The notes: generated from the sequence alone by a model not told the origin. 62,082 nt of DNA from Chara braunii (GCA_003427395.1 BFEA01000049.1:1678803-1740884); one strand, 5' to 3'; shown: positions 23,406 through 36,042, counted from the stretch's first letter. Numbers and translations are program-made.

Positions 23406-25129
23406 AAATCGGCTGCACCCGATCGCCCTCACGTTGTGGGCTGCTCCAAAAAGAGTCAGCCCAGTAGTGTCATCTCGGGTTCGATTCCGATACCCGTTGG
23501 GTGAGAGTTTGGCATGATAACGTACTGGGCTAGCTCCTATTTCACACTCAATAAGAGCAACCCTTCAATATGAAGGGCTATGCCTTGTGGAAAACGCTTG
23601 AACCAGCCAGCAGGTCACCGTCTGCCTGAGTCCTTAGGCTTTGCCTGCCTGTAGCCCTGCAGGTCTCGCCTGCTTGAGGCCTAACACGCCTCGCTTGCTG
23701 ACCCTGCCCCGTCGGTTGGTCGTGCGACCACGGCTTGAACAGTCACTGAACTGGGTAGGCCACAACATTGGCTTGTTGGTCCCCTGGCTCGGAATCAAAC
23801 CGCGCTGGCCCAAAAGACTTCCTATTCCCCCTACGTCGTGATCCTATACCCGACGCATCCCCATTATTTTAAGTAGAATAGGTATGATTTTAGTACCTCA
23901 ACACCTGCACGCCCCTACGGCCTCGACAAAACGAAACACAATCGGTTACTGCCGTTACTCTCGGACGCCACAAGTGTCCAGACTAAAGTTCAAAAACTTT
24001 CAATATTTCAATCATAGGTTATGTCTGAATAAACATTTGGCAATGTCGGTCTCATCAAGTCTTCGATTCAATGAAAAAGGTCAGACGACGTCTGACATTG
24101 AAAAACACGGGCAGATACCCTTGTCAGGGTTTCTATCCCGATAGCATTCTCGGGCCCCATTGAACGACGACCCCATCGTTCACCATAAAAAATACGAAGT
24201 CAGGATTCTTATAAACTTTCCATGTGAAAACAACAATTACAATACATAACAATCCAAAACAATTGTCCGGAACAAAACCGAAACTCTTACCAACAATCTG
24301 GATTCAGCCTCCAGAAACCTAAATATAACACAACAAAACCGGATTCGGCCTCCAGAAGCCTAAATATAACACAATATAATTGGATTCAGCCTCCATAAGC
24401 CTAAACTTAACAGTTTTCTACTCATCAGTTGAAATAGTACCATATTCCGCCCGTGGCAAACCCAAGCCCAGATTCCGCCTTTGGAAGCTTAAAATACAGA
24501 GGGTCTTTTTCAGAATGGTCCCAGCATCATCCCACTGGTGGCCAACAATTTTGTCTCTCTGAATGGTTACCAGATTCCGCCCCTGACAAACCTCAAATTG
24601 ATTACCTTCAGGTTGATATCACAATAGATCAACATGTCAGAAGTTGTTTAAACATAGTTTGAACGAACCATCTAGAGAGCAACCATTCAGTCAAAAGTCC
24701 TCGTCCAAGTTTTAAGCCTATTCCACTTCCGAGATAAAAAACAACTCACGTAGTTATCATGTCCAATGTTTCAGAACTCTTTGTGATATGCGTCGAGGAG
24801 TGGTGTAATCCTTTTCACAAGATAGCATCTCGACATCAAGCTCCGCTTAAGATTCAAGCCTCACCACATACCCTCCGATTCCAGCATTTTCAATCTCATT
24901 AGTCCGAGGTTGGCTAGACCTCAACCATAGAGGTATGGTGACCATGCTTGACATGAGGTTAGGTAGCCACTCCTTCCCTCACGACAAACAATAGTCACCT
25001 ACCCTACAAGCAGCATTCTAACAAGACCTCAACACCTTCCTCCCTTTCAGTGATAGTATAGTCTTCCTTCCCTTAAACCACATAGGATTCAGACGACAAC
25101 ATCTCGCTATGGCCCAGGAGCACAGCTCA
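23406..25129. other. Rest of the large element's interior up to Gypsy-2
   Basis: No protein motif is visible. There is an inverted repeat AGCCCAGTA / TACTGGGCT flanking a GGTTCGATTCC box near 23474, and a 41-bp tandem repeat at 24300-24422. Confidence 0.4.
24300..24422 (+). repeat. 41-bp tandem repeat, three units
   Basis: Units start GGATTCAGCCTCCAGAA at 24300, 24341 and 24382, the last one diverging. Related GATTCCGCC words recur at about 24471 and 24572. Confidence 0.8.
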
Positions 25130-25438
25130 TGTAGCGGACCTCTGGTTAGCCTGTGAGACTAGCCCCTTGGCCTGTTCTCACAGACTTGTGTTGTATTCGG
25201 GGTAGTCCAGTCCAGGCCGATACCTCTGTCGGTACCAGCCAGCCCAGTCCAGTCCAGTCAGTCCGCTGGGGTATACCCCAGCTGTTGTCTGTGTGTGAGA
25301 TCATTCTACATTGGCACATCTTTGAGTACGTGCGTTGGAGTCTAGCGTGGGAGTTGCGTTGTGCCATCTCGCTCCCCCTTCTTCCTCCATCTCCATCTCT
25401 ATCCCAGGTGGAGCACCACACCTGGTGGATCCGTCACA
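25130..25438 (+). repeat. Gypsy-2 5' LTR
   Basis: Runs from TGTAGCGGACC to GTCACA, aligned with 35021-35319. Termini TG and CA are canonical. Confidence 0.88.
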
Positions 25439-25439
25439 C

Positions 25440-25451
25440 TGGTATCGGAGC
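25440..25451 (+). other. Gypsy-2 primer binding site (Met-tRNA type)
   Basis: TGGTATCGGAGC starts two bases after the LTR. It has the same single difference from the standard plant initiator-Met site as Gypsy-1. Confidence 0.8.
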
Positions 25452-27573
25452 GGGAACGTTCCCCGCTCCCACCCACCACACCTCACAACAAGGAAAACGA
25501 CCAAAACCCGACAGTGGGGTTTTCGACTGTTTTTTTGTCTTTTGCAGTGGAAAAAACAACGAATTTGTGGCAAAATGTGCAGGAGCGAGGAAGCGACACG
25601 TGGCGAAAAGGGAGTTGGCACTTGCGCACATGCACCAAGGCCAAGGCCGCCGCACACGCACACGCACGCGCCACGTGCTCCGTTGCCCTGCCCCGCCTCG
25701 CTCCCGGATTTATTTGTCAAGATCCGGGATGCATGCTGCTGCCAAGGTTTGAACCTGGGCAGCTGCTGGCTATGCGCATGCATAGCCATCTCCATAACAC
25801 ACTCGCCACAGTGTCCATATGGTTTGGTAAGGCGACACGCTGGTGTTGAAGACGGGCCGTGCCAGCTATTTCCTCCCCCCCCCCGTCGACAGCAGCAGGC
25901 AGACAACTATTTGCCCTCCTCTCTCCTCGTCGACAGCAACGGGTAGGCAACTATTTGCCCCCCGCCCGACGGTGGGGAGACACTGTGGCTGCTGCTGCCT
26001 GTGCCCGTATCATGTGGCAGTCTGTTGTGGACTGTGAGACCCCGTGATCAGGGGTTGCTCTACAGTGGTGAGGGTCTGCTCACACAGCACACCCTGGATC
26101 TGCAGTGCTGCTGCTAGGGGCTAATCAAAATCTCAGCCCCCTCCCCCCTCCAGTTGGCTTGTTGCAGTGAAGGCCAAGACCCTCCTGGTCTTGGTATACC
26201 TTGTGCCCTTGGAGACACCGAGGGCCAGGTATCATCCCTCTCTCTTCCCTCTCCCTACTAACCCACATTTTCTACCATTTCTCTCTCCTCTTACTCACCC
26301 TTTCTACTTCTTCCTTTTCTGCCTCACTCACTTCCTTCTAATCACCCTCACCACTCATACCCCTCTCTCCACCCCACCTTTTCTCGCACGACCCACTATT
26401 TTGCTCTACTTTCCTCATTTATTTTCTTTTCTTTCTCCTCTTTTCTCTTTGCTGCTTGATCCCTCCCCACCTTTCTCATCCCTTTCTCTCCCATTCTCTT
26501 ACCCTCCTCTCCCCCAACTACAACCCCATCACTTCCCCCATCTCCCCCTTCACTTTTTTTTTTCTCTCGCACCTATTTCTCCCCTTTCTCCTTCACTTTT
26601 TCATTCCCCTTCCCCCCAACTTCAAAATTTTTTGTTTCTCTTCTTTTTAACTTTTTTAAAAAATATATTTCCTCGTTTTTTTTTTAATTCGAATTATCTC
26701 ATTCCCCACTTTCTTCTCTCATTTTTTGATTTATTTCATTTTTTTTTATTTATTATAAAAATTCGAATTTCTTTGCGGCACCCTTAAATCTGATAGTCAT
26801 CTTGCTTTCGGCACACATTTTGACCCCGTGGGGGTAACGAAGTGCTGCCGAAATTTTCTTATTTTACTTGGCCTTTCTTCTTGACGACACACTTCGAACC
26901 CATGGGGGTAATGAAATGCTGCCGAAATTTTTGAAAAATCAGATACTTCATTTCTCTTCACCTCCTCATCTACTTATTTATTTATTTATTTATTTATTAA
27001 TCTCTTTGTTATTTTTTTATTTTTATTTTTTAATTTTTAATTTTCGGCATTTTTGAAATTTAGTGTGCTTATATTGGTCTCTCGACTCTCTCCTTTCCCT
27101 TGGCACATTTTTGACCCGTGGGGTGTAGGGAAATGCTGTCGAAATTTCCAACAAAATAAATATTATTTCTCTCTCTACATTTTGTTTACTTATTTCTTTA
27201 TTTATTTTTATTATTATTTATTTATTTATATTTTCACTTTTTTCTCAAAATTTCCCTGTTTATTTATTTTTCCTCCCACCTCCCCCCACGCTTACTATTT
27301 TATTTTCTTGATTAGGTCACCGGTACCTTACCTTAACCACCCAAACCCCGACTAGGGTTTTCTTAGGGTTTTCTAAGGTTTAGGGTTTTCCTAAACCCCC
27401 ATACTCCCCCTTTCCATTCGGGCACCCTGGACCCGAACCACCCTTCCCCCTTTGTAGGCGCCTGTGCTCGACTCACTAACACCACCCGTCGCTTTCTACC
27501 ATGGACCCCCCCCTACGCCCTCCGCTCACGAGGACCTCGTCTGACCCCCTCCAGTTCGACCCGTCACCTCCCC
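25452..27573 (+). other. Gypsy-2 untranslated leader
   Basis: It holds C/T-rich DNA (26230-26650), AT-rich DNA (26640-27250) and three copies of a motif with a CCGTGGGGGT-like word followed by GCTGCCGAAATTT (about 26822-26860, 26888-26932, 27113-27150). Telomere-like TTAGGGTTTT words occur at 27363-27390. Long overlapping open frames at 25301-25950 on both strands look like compositional artefacts. Confidence 0.65.
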
Positions 27574-29582
27574 ATGGCGGGTGGCGTGTCACAAGCTGCG
27601 GACGCGGCGACGACCTCGGCACCGGGCTCCATACCCGTGCTGGCGGACCAGGGTCGTCAGCCCCAAGGGGATCTGCATACCCTCCTCACCTCCCTCCTCA
27701 CGCCCATCCAGGTGCAACAGGCGACCCTTGCGCCTCTACAGGCGAAGGTGGCGAATTTTGCTGATGGCATGCGGCAACTTCAGGATGCTGTCCGTCCTTC
27801 CTCTCCCAACTCTTTCTCTTCCCCTGACTCCCAGTCCAGGTCCCCCGTCCTCCAACATGGTGGCCACGACGGAGCTTCCTCCTTCACCGCCCCCGACCCG
27901 GCCATTCTGGTGACCGTCCACGCTCCTAGCGCGACGGTCTTTATGGGCCAGGCCCTCCCTCACTCTATGGGCGCACCCACCCAGATTCGGGTCACTATGG
28001 CCACGGGACCACAACCCGCTGTCGTGGTCTCAACTTTTCCGGGTACCCCGCTTCTCCCTCCCCTTCGCACGACCGTCGCGCCATCTGGCTCACCCTCCTA
28101 TGGGATGCCCTGCGCCGCTCATGCGTCTACTTCTCCCATTCCTCCTCCTACTACTCCTCGCTCGATCTATGTCCGTCGTCTCGAGGACGATCTTGCCCAG
28201 ATCCGGGCCGACCTCGTCCTCTTACTCCTTCATCCACCCCTACCCTCACAGCTAGTCGCGCCTTCGAGCGCACCCCCTTCTTCCTCTACTCTTCCTTCCA
28301 TGCAGGCTCGCTTCCCTCACCCTGCACCCTATCCAAACCCATCCAACCTTCTTCCTATTCCCTCGGTTGTTGCGACCTCTTCTACCGCAGCTCCCCCACA
28401 GCCTGCCGCTGTTGCCCCCACCTCTCCCCAATGCGGCCCGGACGTACAGTCAGCTGCGCCCCTTTTTCCAGGACCTGCGCCGACTTACTCAGTCGTAGCA
28501 CAAGTCTCTGCTCCTCGATTCCCTTGCCGCCAAAACGGTGGCGCGCCACTCGTCCGCTTGATTGACATTGCCTTGTACGAGGTAGTGGGATACGCGTGTC
28601 TCGGTGCCTGCAGTCTGCTACCCGCACGCTCCAGCTCATGGGCGCCCCACCTGACACGTGGGTGACTCACCTCTCCACGCGCCTGCGTGGCGGTCCTTTC
28701 GATGCCTGGGAGGATTTCTACGCGAACTCCCTTCGTGAGGGTCGGACCCCGACCTTCATGGATTTTCAGGTGTTCCTCGAGGATCGCTTCGGAGCCCGAT
28801 ATGACGTCACTGACGCCTTTGAGTGTGTTGTCAGCACATGCTGGTCCGACTCTGATGGCGATGTCAGCCTGAACCGCCACATCCAGGTCTTTCAGGACGC
28901 CCCCCTCATTTGTGATGTGGCGTTCCTCCCCGAGGCTGCCCTCATTGATCGTTTCTTGGCCAGCCTTCCCCTTGAGTACCGCTCGAAGTTATGGAGGTAC
29001 GAGTTCACATCGGCCCCGCAGGCTTACGAGGCCACCAGGACCCATCAGCGGATGCAGGCCCGTCTTCACCCCGCTCCCTCCTCCCAGCCTCAGCGTACTG
29101 GCTACGCCCCCTCCTCTCACGACACTTCCCAGCGCCATTCCCCTTTCCGTGGCCACCCCCGCCGTTCCGCGCAGCAGGGCCACCACTTCTCGCGCCGCTT
29201 CAGCGCGCTCGAGTATGGTGACCAGGACGATGTTGCCCTGTTGTCGCCTGAGGGTGACCATAGCGACGACGTCGACCTCTGCGAGGCCGTCCACTACCAC
29301 CTTGAGGACCCTACCCTCCCTATAGTCGAGCGCTTCCAGCTCGCCCTCTCCACCCTCTCTCGGGCACGCAGCCGCCCTGGTCCCGCTGCGCGTCGCCCCT
29401 GAGGTCCCTCTGCAGGACCTCCCTTATGACTTTGTCCCTCCTCGCGGTGTCTTTTCCACCGAGGAGCGCGCGACCATTTTTGGCCGGCGTGGGTGTTTGC
29501 GATGCCGCCAGGACGGTCATACCTCCTCACGGTGCCCTTACACCGCCGCCCTCGACCGCCACTACTCTGACCTTTCCCGCCA
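27574..29582 (+). pseudogene. gag: Gypsy-2 gag (frameshifted)
   Basis: The likely start is ATG 27574 in a CCATGG context; an earlier ATG at 27501 lies in another frame. The first frame runs to 28665 and gives a leading helical segment (about residues 30-72) and a long Pro/Ser-rich region. The capsid-like Gag domain is in a second frame, 28596-29402 (WVTHLSTRLRGGPFDAWEDF is the recognisable core). The CCHC zinc knuckle CLRCRQDGHTSSRC (29494-29535) is again in the first frame. At least two frameshifts are therefore needed to read it through. The domain order and spacing are typical of Ty3/gypsy Gag. Confidence 0.85.
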
Positions 29583-32500
29583 GTGTCGTGCTCACCCCCC
29601 CCCCGACACCTTCTAGCCACAGTGCAGTGTACACCTGCACCCTCCTCAGTAATTGGCTTCCCGACATCTCCGTCGCGGTTCGCCCCTCTCGCTACAAGAG
29701 CTGAGGTATCGCATGACTCGACAGAGTGTACTCAACCCTCTGTCGCAGTACCGTCTGCGCCTCCGCAGACCACCGTCTCCCCTCCTACCCCTCCGCGACT
29801 ACCGACGCGTCGAGCCATTCGCTCAGCCCGTTGCAGCGAACAGTTTGCGACTCGCGAGGACGTTGTGTCCCCTCTTCTGGATTTGAGCATGCTCCAGGCT
29901 CGTCAGGAGCGACTCACCCTCCATGTCGCTGCACTGCATCGCCTTCTCACCATCCTCTCTGACCCTGATCGCACCCTCCCGATCATTCTAGTACGGCTGC
30001 GGACCTCCACGAGGGTGTACTCGGCGTTGTGGGATTCCGGTTCTCAGGGCGACTTCATTCACCCATGTGTGGTGAAAGAAGCCCGCTTACCCACGACAGG
30101 GTCTCCGACTCCCATCTCTGTCACCCTAGGGGATGGCAAGAACCAGCGCTTCTTCGATAAGAAGGTCACCGACCTCCCTTTCTTCCTCACTCTCGAGCGG
30201 ACTAGTCGTCCCCCGGCGTCTCGTCGCCACCGCTCCTCTGCACATTTCGATGTGATGGAGACGGGGTACGAATTCATTCTCAGTACTCCGTGGTCTCGTC
30301 GGTTCCGCAACACCGAGGCTTATTGGGCGACCAACACTCTCGTTCTCAAAACGAAGTGTGGACAGACGTATCGTGTACCTTTCATAGGTACCACCACGAT
30401 ACCACACCCCGACCCTCCTCCCCCAGAGCCTTCCTTGCCCACACCATCTCCTACTATCACTGTCACCTTGCCTCGGCACTTCGCCAACTTCATCCGATAG
30501 GACGACATCACCTTCTTTACAGTGAACGTTACGGATCTCTTTCACAATGATCCACCCTGTCATGACGTCGAGCTCATCTCTCTTGAGCCAGATCCTCCTT
30601 CTATCTTCATGGTTCCCATCTCTACTTCTCTCCCTCCGCCGTCTGTCGAGTTCACCCCACTGTATCGCGCTGGCGCTGAGGAACTCGCACGCTATACGGC
30701 CGACCTGGAGCCCCCAGTTCGTGACCTCATTCGAGAGTACCACGACGTTTTTCCATCTTCGTTCTCGTACGCCGGCATCCCACTGATGCGCGACGTCGAG
30801 CACTCCATCCAACTGGTGCCTGACTATTGTGTTCACCATCAGGCACCCTACAGACTCTCGATCCCCGAGGCCACCAAACTCAAGTGTCAGCTTGAGGAGC
30901 TCCTGAGACTGGGTTTCATTAAACCTAGCAACTCCCTGTGGGGTGCACCCGTCCTCTTTGCTCGCAAAGCGGATGAAACTCTCCATCTCTGCATCGACTA
31001 TCGTGGTCTCAACCGCTACACGGTTAAGAACAGCTACCCCATGCCTCGTTTCGACGAGCTGTTCGACCGCGTAGCAGGCAACCGCTTCTTTACAAAGATG
31101 GATATTCGTAGCGGTTACCATCAGATCCACGTCGCTACAGCGGACCAGCCGAAGACAGCGTTCCGATCGCGCTTCGGCCACTACGAGTTTACGGTGATGC
31201 CATTCGGCCTCACCAACGCATCCGCTACCTTCCCGAGAGCGATGAACGACATCTTCAGCGACATCCTGGAGCAGTACATTCTCATCTACCTCGACGATAT
31301 CCCGATCTACAGTCGTACCCTTGAGGAGCATCTCAGACACGTCCATAACGTCCTTGACTGCTTGCGCAAACATGGTTTCTACGCCAGTCTGACCAGGGTC
31401 TTCACATGGACGACGCGAAGATCACTGCTATTGCAGAGTGGCCCGTCCCCACATCCGCCAAGCAGCTTCGCAGCTTCCTAGGCCTCACTAACTACTATAG
31501 TAATTTCATCCACGGATACGTTAGGTATTCCTACGTCCTTACCTCCACCCTCCTCCGGAAGAACCCGCCATGGGCTTGGACACCCCTCCACGAGGACGCC
31601 TTCCGCGCTCTCAAGCAAGCGGTGACATGTGCACCGGTTCTTCACCTACCTGATTTTTATCACCCTTTTATCCTTACCACTGATGCATCAGACTTTGTTG
31701 TAGGCGCAATGCTTTCTCAGATTTTGCCTTCCTCTCTTGATTCCTCTCATCCTCGTATCCCCCGCTTCCCACCCCCAACCCCTACCGCTGCTTCTCGCCT
31801 GACGCCTACTTGTCCAGCTACTGACGAGCCTTCTATTGACTATTCTCCTACCATCACCGAGGACGACACTGTCGAGTCTCGCTCAGGTGATTGTCCGATA
31901 GCCTTTTACTCCTGTCAACTCCTGCCCGTCGAGATAAACTACACTGCTGATGAACGTGAGGTTCTCGCAGTAGTTTATGCCGCTCGGCACAAGCGTCACT
32001 ACCTACACGGGGCACCATTCACGGTGCGCACGGACAACTATGTTGTCCAGGCTTTTCTCACAAAGTCGAAGCTCACTCCTCGACAGGCTCGCTAGTGGCG
32101 CGACCTATCCGAGTTTAGTTTCACCACTGAGCACATTAAGGGTGAGACTACTTGGGTCGCAAATGCCTTATCCCGGCGCCCTGACCATGATCAGGAATAG
32201 ATCAAGCTCGTTGCCATCTCGGTCACCACCGTCCACCACTTGGTGATCGACGAGTTTCACACGCATGATCCGCCACTGCCTCGACTATCGCGACATCCAT
32301 GCGACCCTCCGGAGTGGCAAGACCGTCCCGAACTACTCTCTCAGGGACAACGGTCTTGTGTACTGGCACAGTTCACAGGGCACCAGAGAGCCCCATATTT
32401 GCGTTTCTTCTATTGGACAGCTATGTGTCCAGGCAGTAGCAGAGTTCCATGACCAGGCAGCCGCCGGTCATATGGGCTTCCACAAGACGTTGGCTTGTGT

Positions 32501-33912
32501 GAGCCGCCTGTACGTCTGACCGAAGCGCAAGGACTTTATGAAGGACTATGTCGCAGAGTGTCCCACCTGTCAGGAGGTGAACAGTGCGAACCACCTTCCT
32601 TATGGTTTGCTCCAGCCTCTTCCTATTCCTGAGGGTCGTTGGCAGTCCATCTCGATGGACTTTATCGGTCTTCTTCGTCCTCCGATCCCCCGCGGTCATG
32701 ATGCTATCCTGGTCGTTGTCGACCGCTTCACGAAGCGTACACGCTTTGTTCCATGCCGCTATGCCATCAGTGCACGTGAGGTCGCCGACATCATGTTTGA
32801 CCGAGTTGTGCGTGACCACGACTTACCTCTGAGCATCATATATGACTGTGACCCGCGCTTTACGAGCCGATTCTAGCGACGACTCCACGAGGTTTACGGC
32901 ACCCAGCTCCGCTTCTCCTCGTCTTACCATCCCTTGATGGTCAGACCGAGGTCACGAACAAGACTCTCAGAGATATTCTCCGAAAGATTGTTCATGACGA
33001 CCAGCAGTGGGATCTTCATCTTGCCCACGCTGAGATAGCCTACAACCACGCCGTCTCGCCAGCCACGGGGATGTTGCCTTACTATTGCGACCTCGGCTAT
33101 CACCCTCGTGTTCCTGCGGACTTCCTTCGACCGTCACAGATGCACCCCGACACGAGTTGTCCCGCACTAGATGATTGGGTTGCACACATGACGTCGATCA
33201 TGAAGACCGCACATGAGCACATAGCTGCTTCCCAAACTCGCATGACAGCACGTGTGAACCGATCGAGGATGGATCATCCATTCAAAGTCGGTGATGATGT
33301 GCTTATCGACACTCGCCACTTATAGCTCGAAGTGGACACGCTTCGCAAGTTTCGACGTCACTTCTTTGGCCTATGCTGCATTCTCCAGGCCGTCGGTTGT
33401 GATACGGCTTCTAGCCAGGTCAGCTTTCATGTGAAGCTGCCCGACTACCTACGTCAGGCTCGTGTGCGCGATGTTTACCACGTTTCGTTACTGCTTCCCT
33501 ACCACATACCGTCTAAGCGTTTCGCTTTACGACCATACGAGCGCCCTCTACCCATCATGGTGGACGACCACGAGGAGTTCCTTGTTTCAGACATCATTGG
33601 TTTCGAGTCACCAACGACAACCCTCCCCATGTCAATTATCTCGTACGTTGCAAGGGTTACCCTGATGAGGAGGCTACTTGGGAGCCCCTCGAGCACTTGC
33701 AACACGCTCGCATGTTGGTGCGTGCCTATGATCGTGCTCGTCGTGCAAGGTTGACTGCTCCTCCTCAGCCCACTGACCTTCCTCCTTCTCCCTCGGCTGA
33801 GGAGACTGCTGAAGTCGAGCCTGCTCCATCTGAGGCAGACCTTCAGCAGCAGCCGGATGCTTTTGAGCGTCCACAGCGCACTCGTCGTCGTCCTGCTCGA
33901 TACGACGATTGA
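29583..33912 (+). pseudogene. pol: Gypsy-2 pol: protease, RT, RNase H, integrase, chromodomain (multiple stops)
   Basis: Protease: DSGSQGDF with the catalytic Asp codon at 30033. A TAG at 30498 interrupts the frame before reverse transcriptase, which shows LCIDYRGLNRYTVKN, FFTKMDIRSGYHQI, MPFGLTNA and the catalytic YLDD (31287-31298). A frameshift near 31400 leads to RNase H (TTDASD, ADEREVLAVVYA, then HIKGETTWVANALSRR near 32130-32180), interrupted by TAG 32093 and ending at 32200. Integrase follows: HHCC zinc finger (H near 32448, CPTC near 32565), catalytic core with SMDF, a D in the YDCDPRF segment and the E of DGQTEV at 32948, interrupted by TGA 32517, TAG 32874 and a frameshift at about 32934. 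TAG 33323 precedes the GPF-like segment. A chromodomain (LVRCKGYPDEEATWEPLEHL, about 33640-33700) lies in yet another frame, which ends at 33912. Confidence 0.9.
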
Positions 33913-35020
33913 CTCTAACTTATCTTTCCGCGTCTTTTACTTCTCAGTACTCCATCCACTTCAGTTTTGCCACTTCAACTCGTCGACGTTGCAGCTCTTC
34001 CTCGACAACATTTCGAACTTCTCATTATGGACGTCATCGGCAGCTTCATGGACTTCGTCACGATCAGCTTTGCCTACTTCAGACGTCGTCACTCTCTTAC
34101 CACCTTACCCTGTACAGTACCCTGGTTGTTTCGCATGATGGTCTCCCTTCGTCGGGTTCCTTTGAGTTGGGCTCTCTCTTTGTATATGCATAGGCATCAG
34201 GACCGTAGCGTTGCCTTGACTTCCCAGCTTACGGATGCAGCTCCGACTTCTCCCATCTTAGGATTCACTTGCATGATTCCCTTACCCATCACTTTTTCTA
34301 CCCTCTGCCGACCCTCACGCCCTAGTTAGGCAGCCTTGCATGCTTTATCTAGGTGCGCTCAGTATACCAGGCTCCCTTGTTTCCTTGCATGGTCGACCCG
34401 CTATCACCCCTTTAGCCGAGCATTACCCGCCCTGATGGTCTATCTGTTAGGGTCATTGGTTCTGTTTGCTCCCAGTTCCCTACCCTCATTGAGCCTGATG
34501 ACATGTGTCTCCCTAAAATTTTGTGTGGATGCCCTTAGGAGTTATCGACCCCTAGGCTGCATTCGCCACCCTCAAAGACCATCCCACCTTTTGTTTTGCG
34601 ACACACTCCTCATGTGACATATGGTTGTCTTGTTGTTGCTTTGTTGCTCTCAGACTCAGGCTACTGCCTCTTACATTTCTAGGATTTAGTTGTTCTGCTT
34701 TTGCTGTTCTTATGACTTATACACTAGTCAGTTGTTTCCAGACTGATGCTACTGCCTCCAACATTCTAGGATCTAACTGTCATTATTTTCTGCTTTTCTA
34801 GGACATGTTTCCTAGTTAGTTACTTCTGCTTTCACTTAGGTTGTTAGTTGTGACATTGTTGTTTTTATGACATTTTCTATCCTAGGTTGCATCGCATGGA
34901 CTCAGCATGGAGCTTGCTCCGCATCCTAAACTACTCGGGTTTTCTTTTTTTTTTTGTAGAGTTCTGTTTCTTGGCGGAAGCGTGCTTGTATCTAGGCCAT
35001 CCATCACAGGTCAAGGATCG
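33913..35020 (+). other. Gypsy-2 3' noncoding region
   Basis: About 1.1 kb between the last pol stop and the 3' LTR. No additional gene is recognisable, and no strong polypurine tract is seen directly before 35021 (only AAGGATCG). Confidence 0.55.
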
Positions 35021-35319
35021 TGTAGCGGACCTCTGGTTGGCCTGTGAGACCAACCCCTTGGCCTGTTCTCACATACCTGTGTTGTATTCGGGGTAGTTCA
35101 GTCTGGGTCGGTACCTCTGTCGGTACTAGCCAGTCCAGTCAGTCCGCAGGAGTATACCCCAACTGTTGTCTGTTTGTGAGATCATTCTACATTGAAACAT
35201 CTTGGAGAACGTGCGTTGGAGTCTAGCGTGGGAGCTGCGCTGTGCCATCTCGCTCTCCCTTCTTCCTCCATCTCCATCTCTATCCCACGCAGAGCACCAC
35301 ACCTGGTGGGTCCGCCACA
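35021..35319 (+). repeat. Gypsy-2 3' LTR
   Basis: Starts TGTAGCGGAC and ends CCGCCACA. It aligns with the 5' LTR with scattered changes and a roughly 10-bp net deletion. Confidence 0.88.
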
Positions 35320-36022
35320 GCTCCGACGTAAGCCTCGCTACCACCTACGAAGTTCACAATTACATAAGAAATTTATCACGGCATAATAACAAAGTTACAA
35401 CAACTTCAATTACCCAAAAAAAAACAATTCACAACAAATGTTTTCACATGAAATTTCATAATGGTTCAAGTCACACATCTTAACAATAGATAAGATGTAT
35501 TTATGACATATAAATGCATCATAAAAATAAAATAGATAACCTTCAAATAAATGGAAGTCTAGTTAAACGGATAAATCAAAATATTCATCTATCCAAGTAC
35601 ACTAATAAAGTTTATAATTCAGCAAAATTATATTAAAAGAAAATCGACCTTGGTTGACTATAGCTTAAAAAATGAATGTCATAACAAAGTCAATCGTATA
35701 ACATCATAACTCAAAGAATACCTTAAAGTTCATAATAAAATATATGAAAAATAATTGGAATAAAAGGTAATAATCTTGACATACTGCATGAAAATATATA
35801 AATGATAAATTTTTAATGTAAGAAAAATAATAGATTAGGATCAAAATATCACGATAATATATATATCCAGCTGAAATATTCAGTATAAGTCCTAATTATA
35901 AAATTCATACCTTATGACATAAAATCTCATTAGAAATCAATCAATGATAGTAATCAACAATCCATCAGAAAAATAAAATATCCGAGTGTCGTTCCACCAG
36001 ACACAATGGTAGATAGTCATTG
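35320..36022. other. AT-rich interior of the large minus-strand element
   Basis: About 700 bp of AT-rich DNA between Gypsy-2 and the tRNA-Asp-type primer site; no gene or strong repeat seen. On the minus strand this would be the start of the element's leader. Confidence 0.45.
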
Positions 36023-36040
36023 TCCCCGGCAACGGCGCCA
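36023..36040 (-). other. tRNA-Asp-type primer binding site
   Basis: The minus strand reads TGGCGCCGTTGCCGGGGA, the sequence complementary to the 3' end of plant tRNA-Asp used as primer site by many plant gypsy elements. It lies two bases from the TGTCGAG edge of the adjacent LTR. It fixes the orientation of the surrounding element. Confidence 0.85.
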
Positions 36041-36042
36041 CG

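Larger units (their letters stand above)
25130..35319 (+). mobile_element. Ty3/gypsy chromovirus-like retrotransposon Gypsy-2 (degenerate)
   Basis: It has LTRs of 309 and 299 bp, a Met-tRNA-type primer site, gag with zinc knuckle, then protease, reverse transcriptase, RNase H, integrase and a chromodomain, in the Ty3/gypsy order. Flanking bases are GCTCA before 25130 and GCTCC after 35319, a 4 of 5 match for a target-site duplication. At least five in-frame stops and four or more frameshifts disable pol. It lies inside the large minus-strand element, so it inserted later. Confidence 0.92.

Noticed and set aside
25301-25946. Overlapping ORFs of about 160-200 codons on both strands
   Set aside because: They overlap each other in several frames within the Gypsy-2 leader and show no domain; compositional artefact.
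26167-26787. 206-codon Phe/Leu/Pro/Ser ORF
   Set aside because: C/T-rich leader sequence of Gypsy-2; simple composition and no family resemblance.
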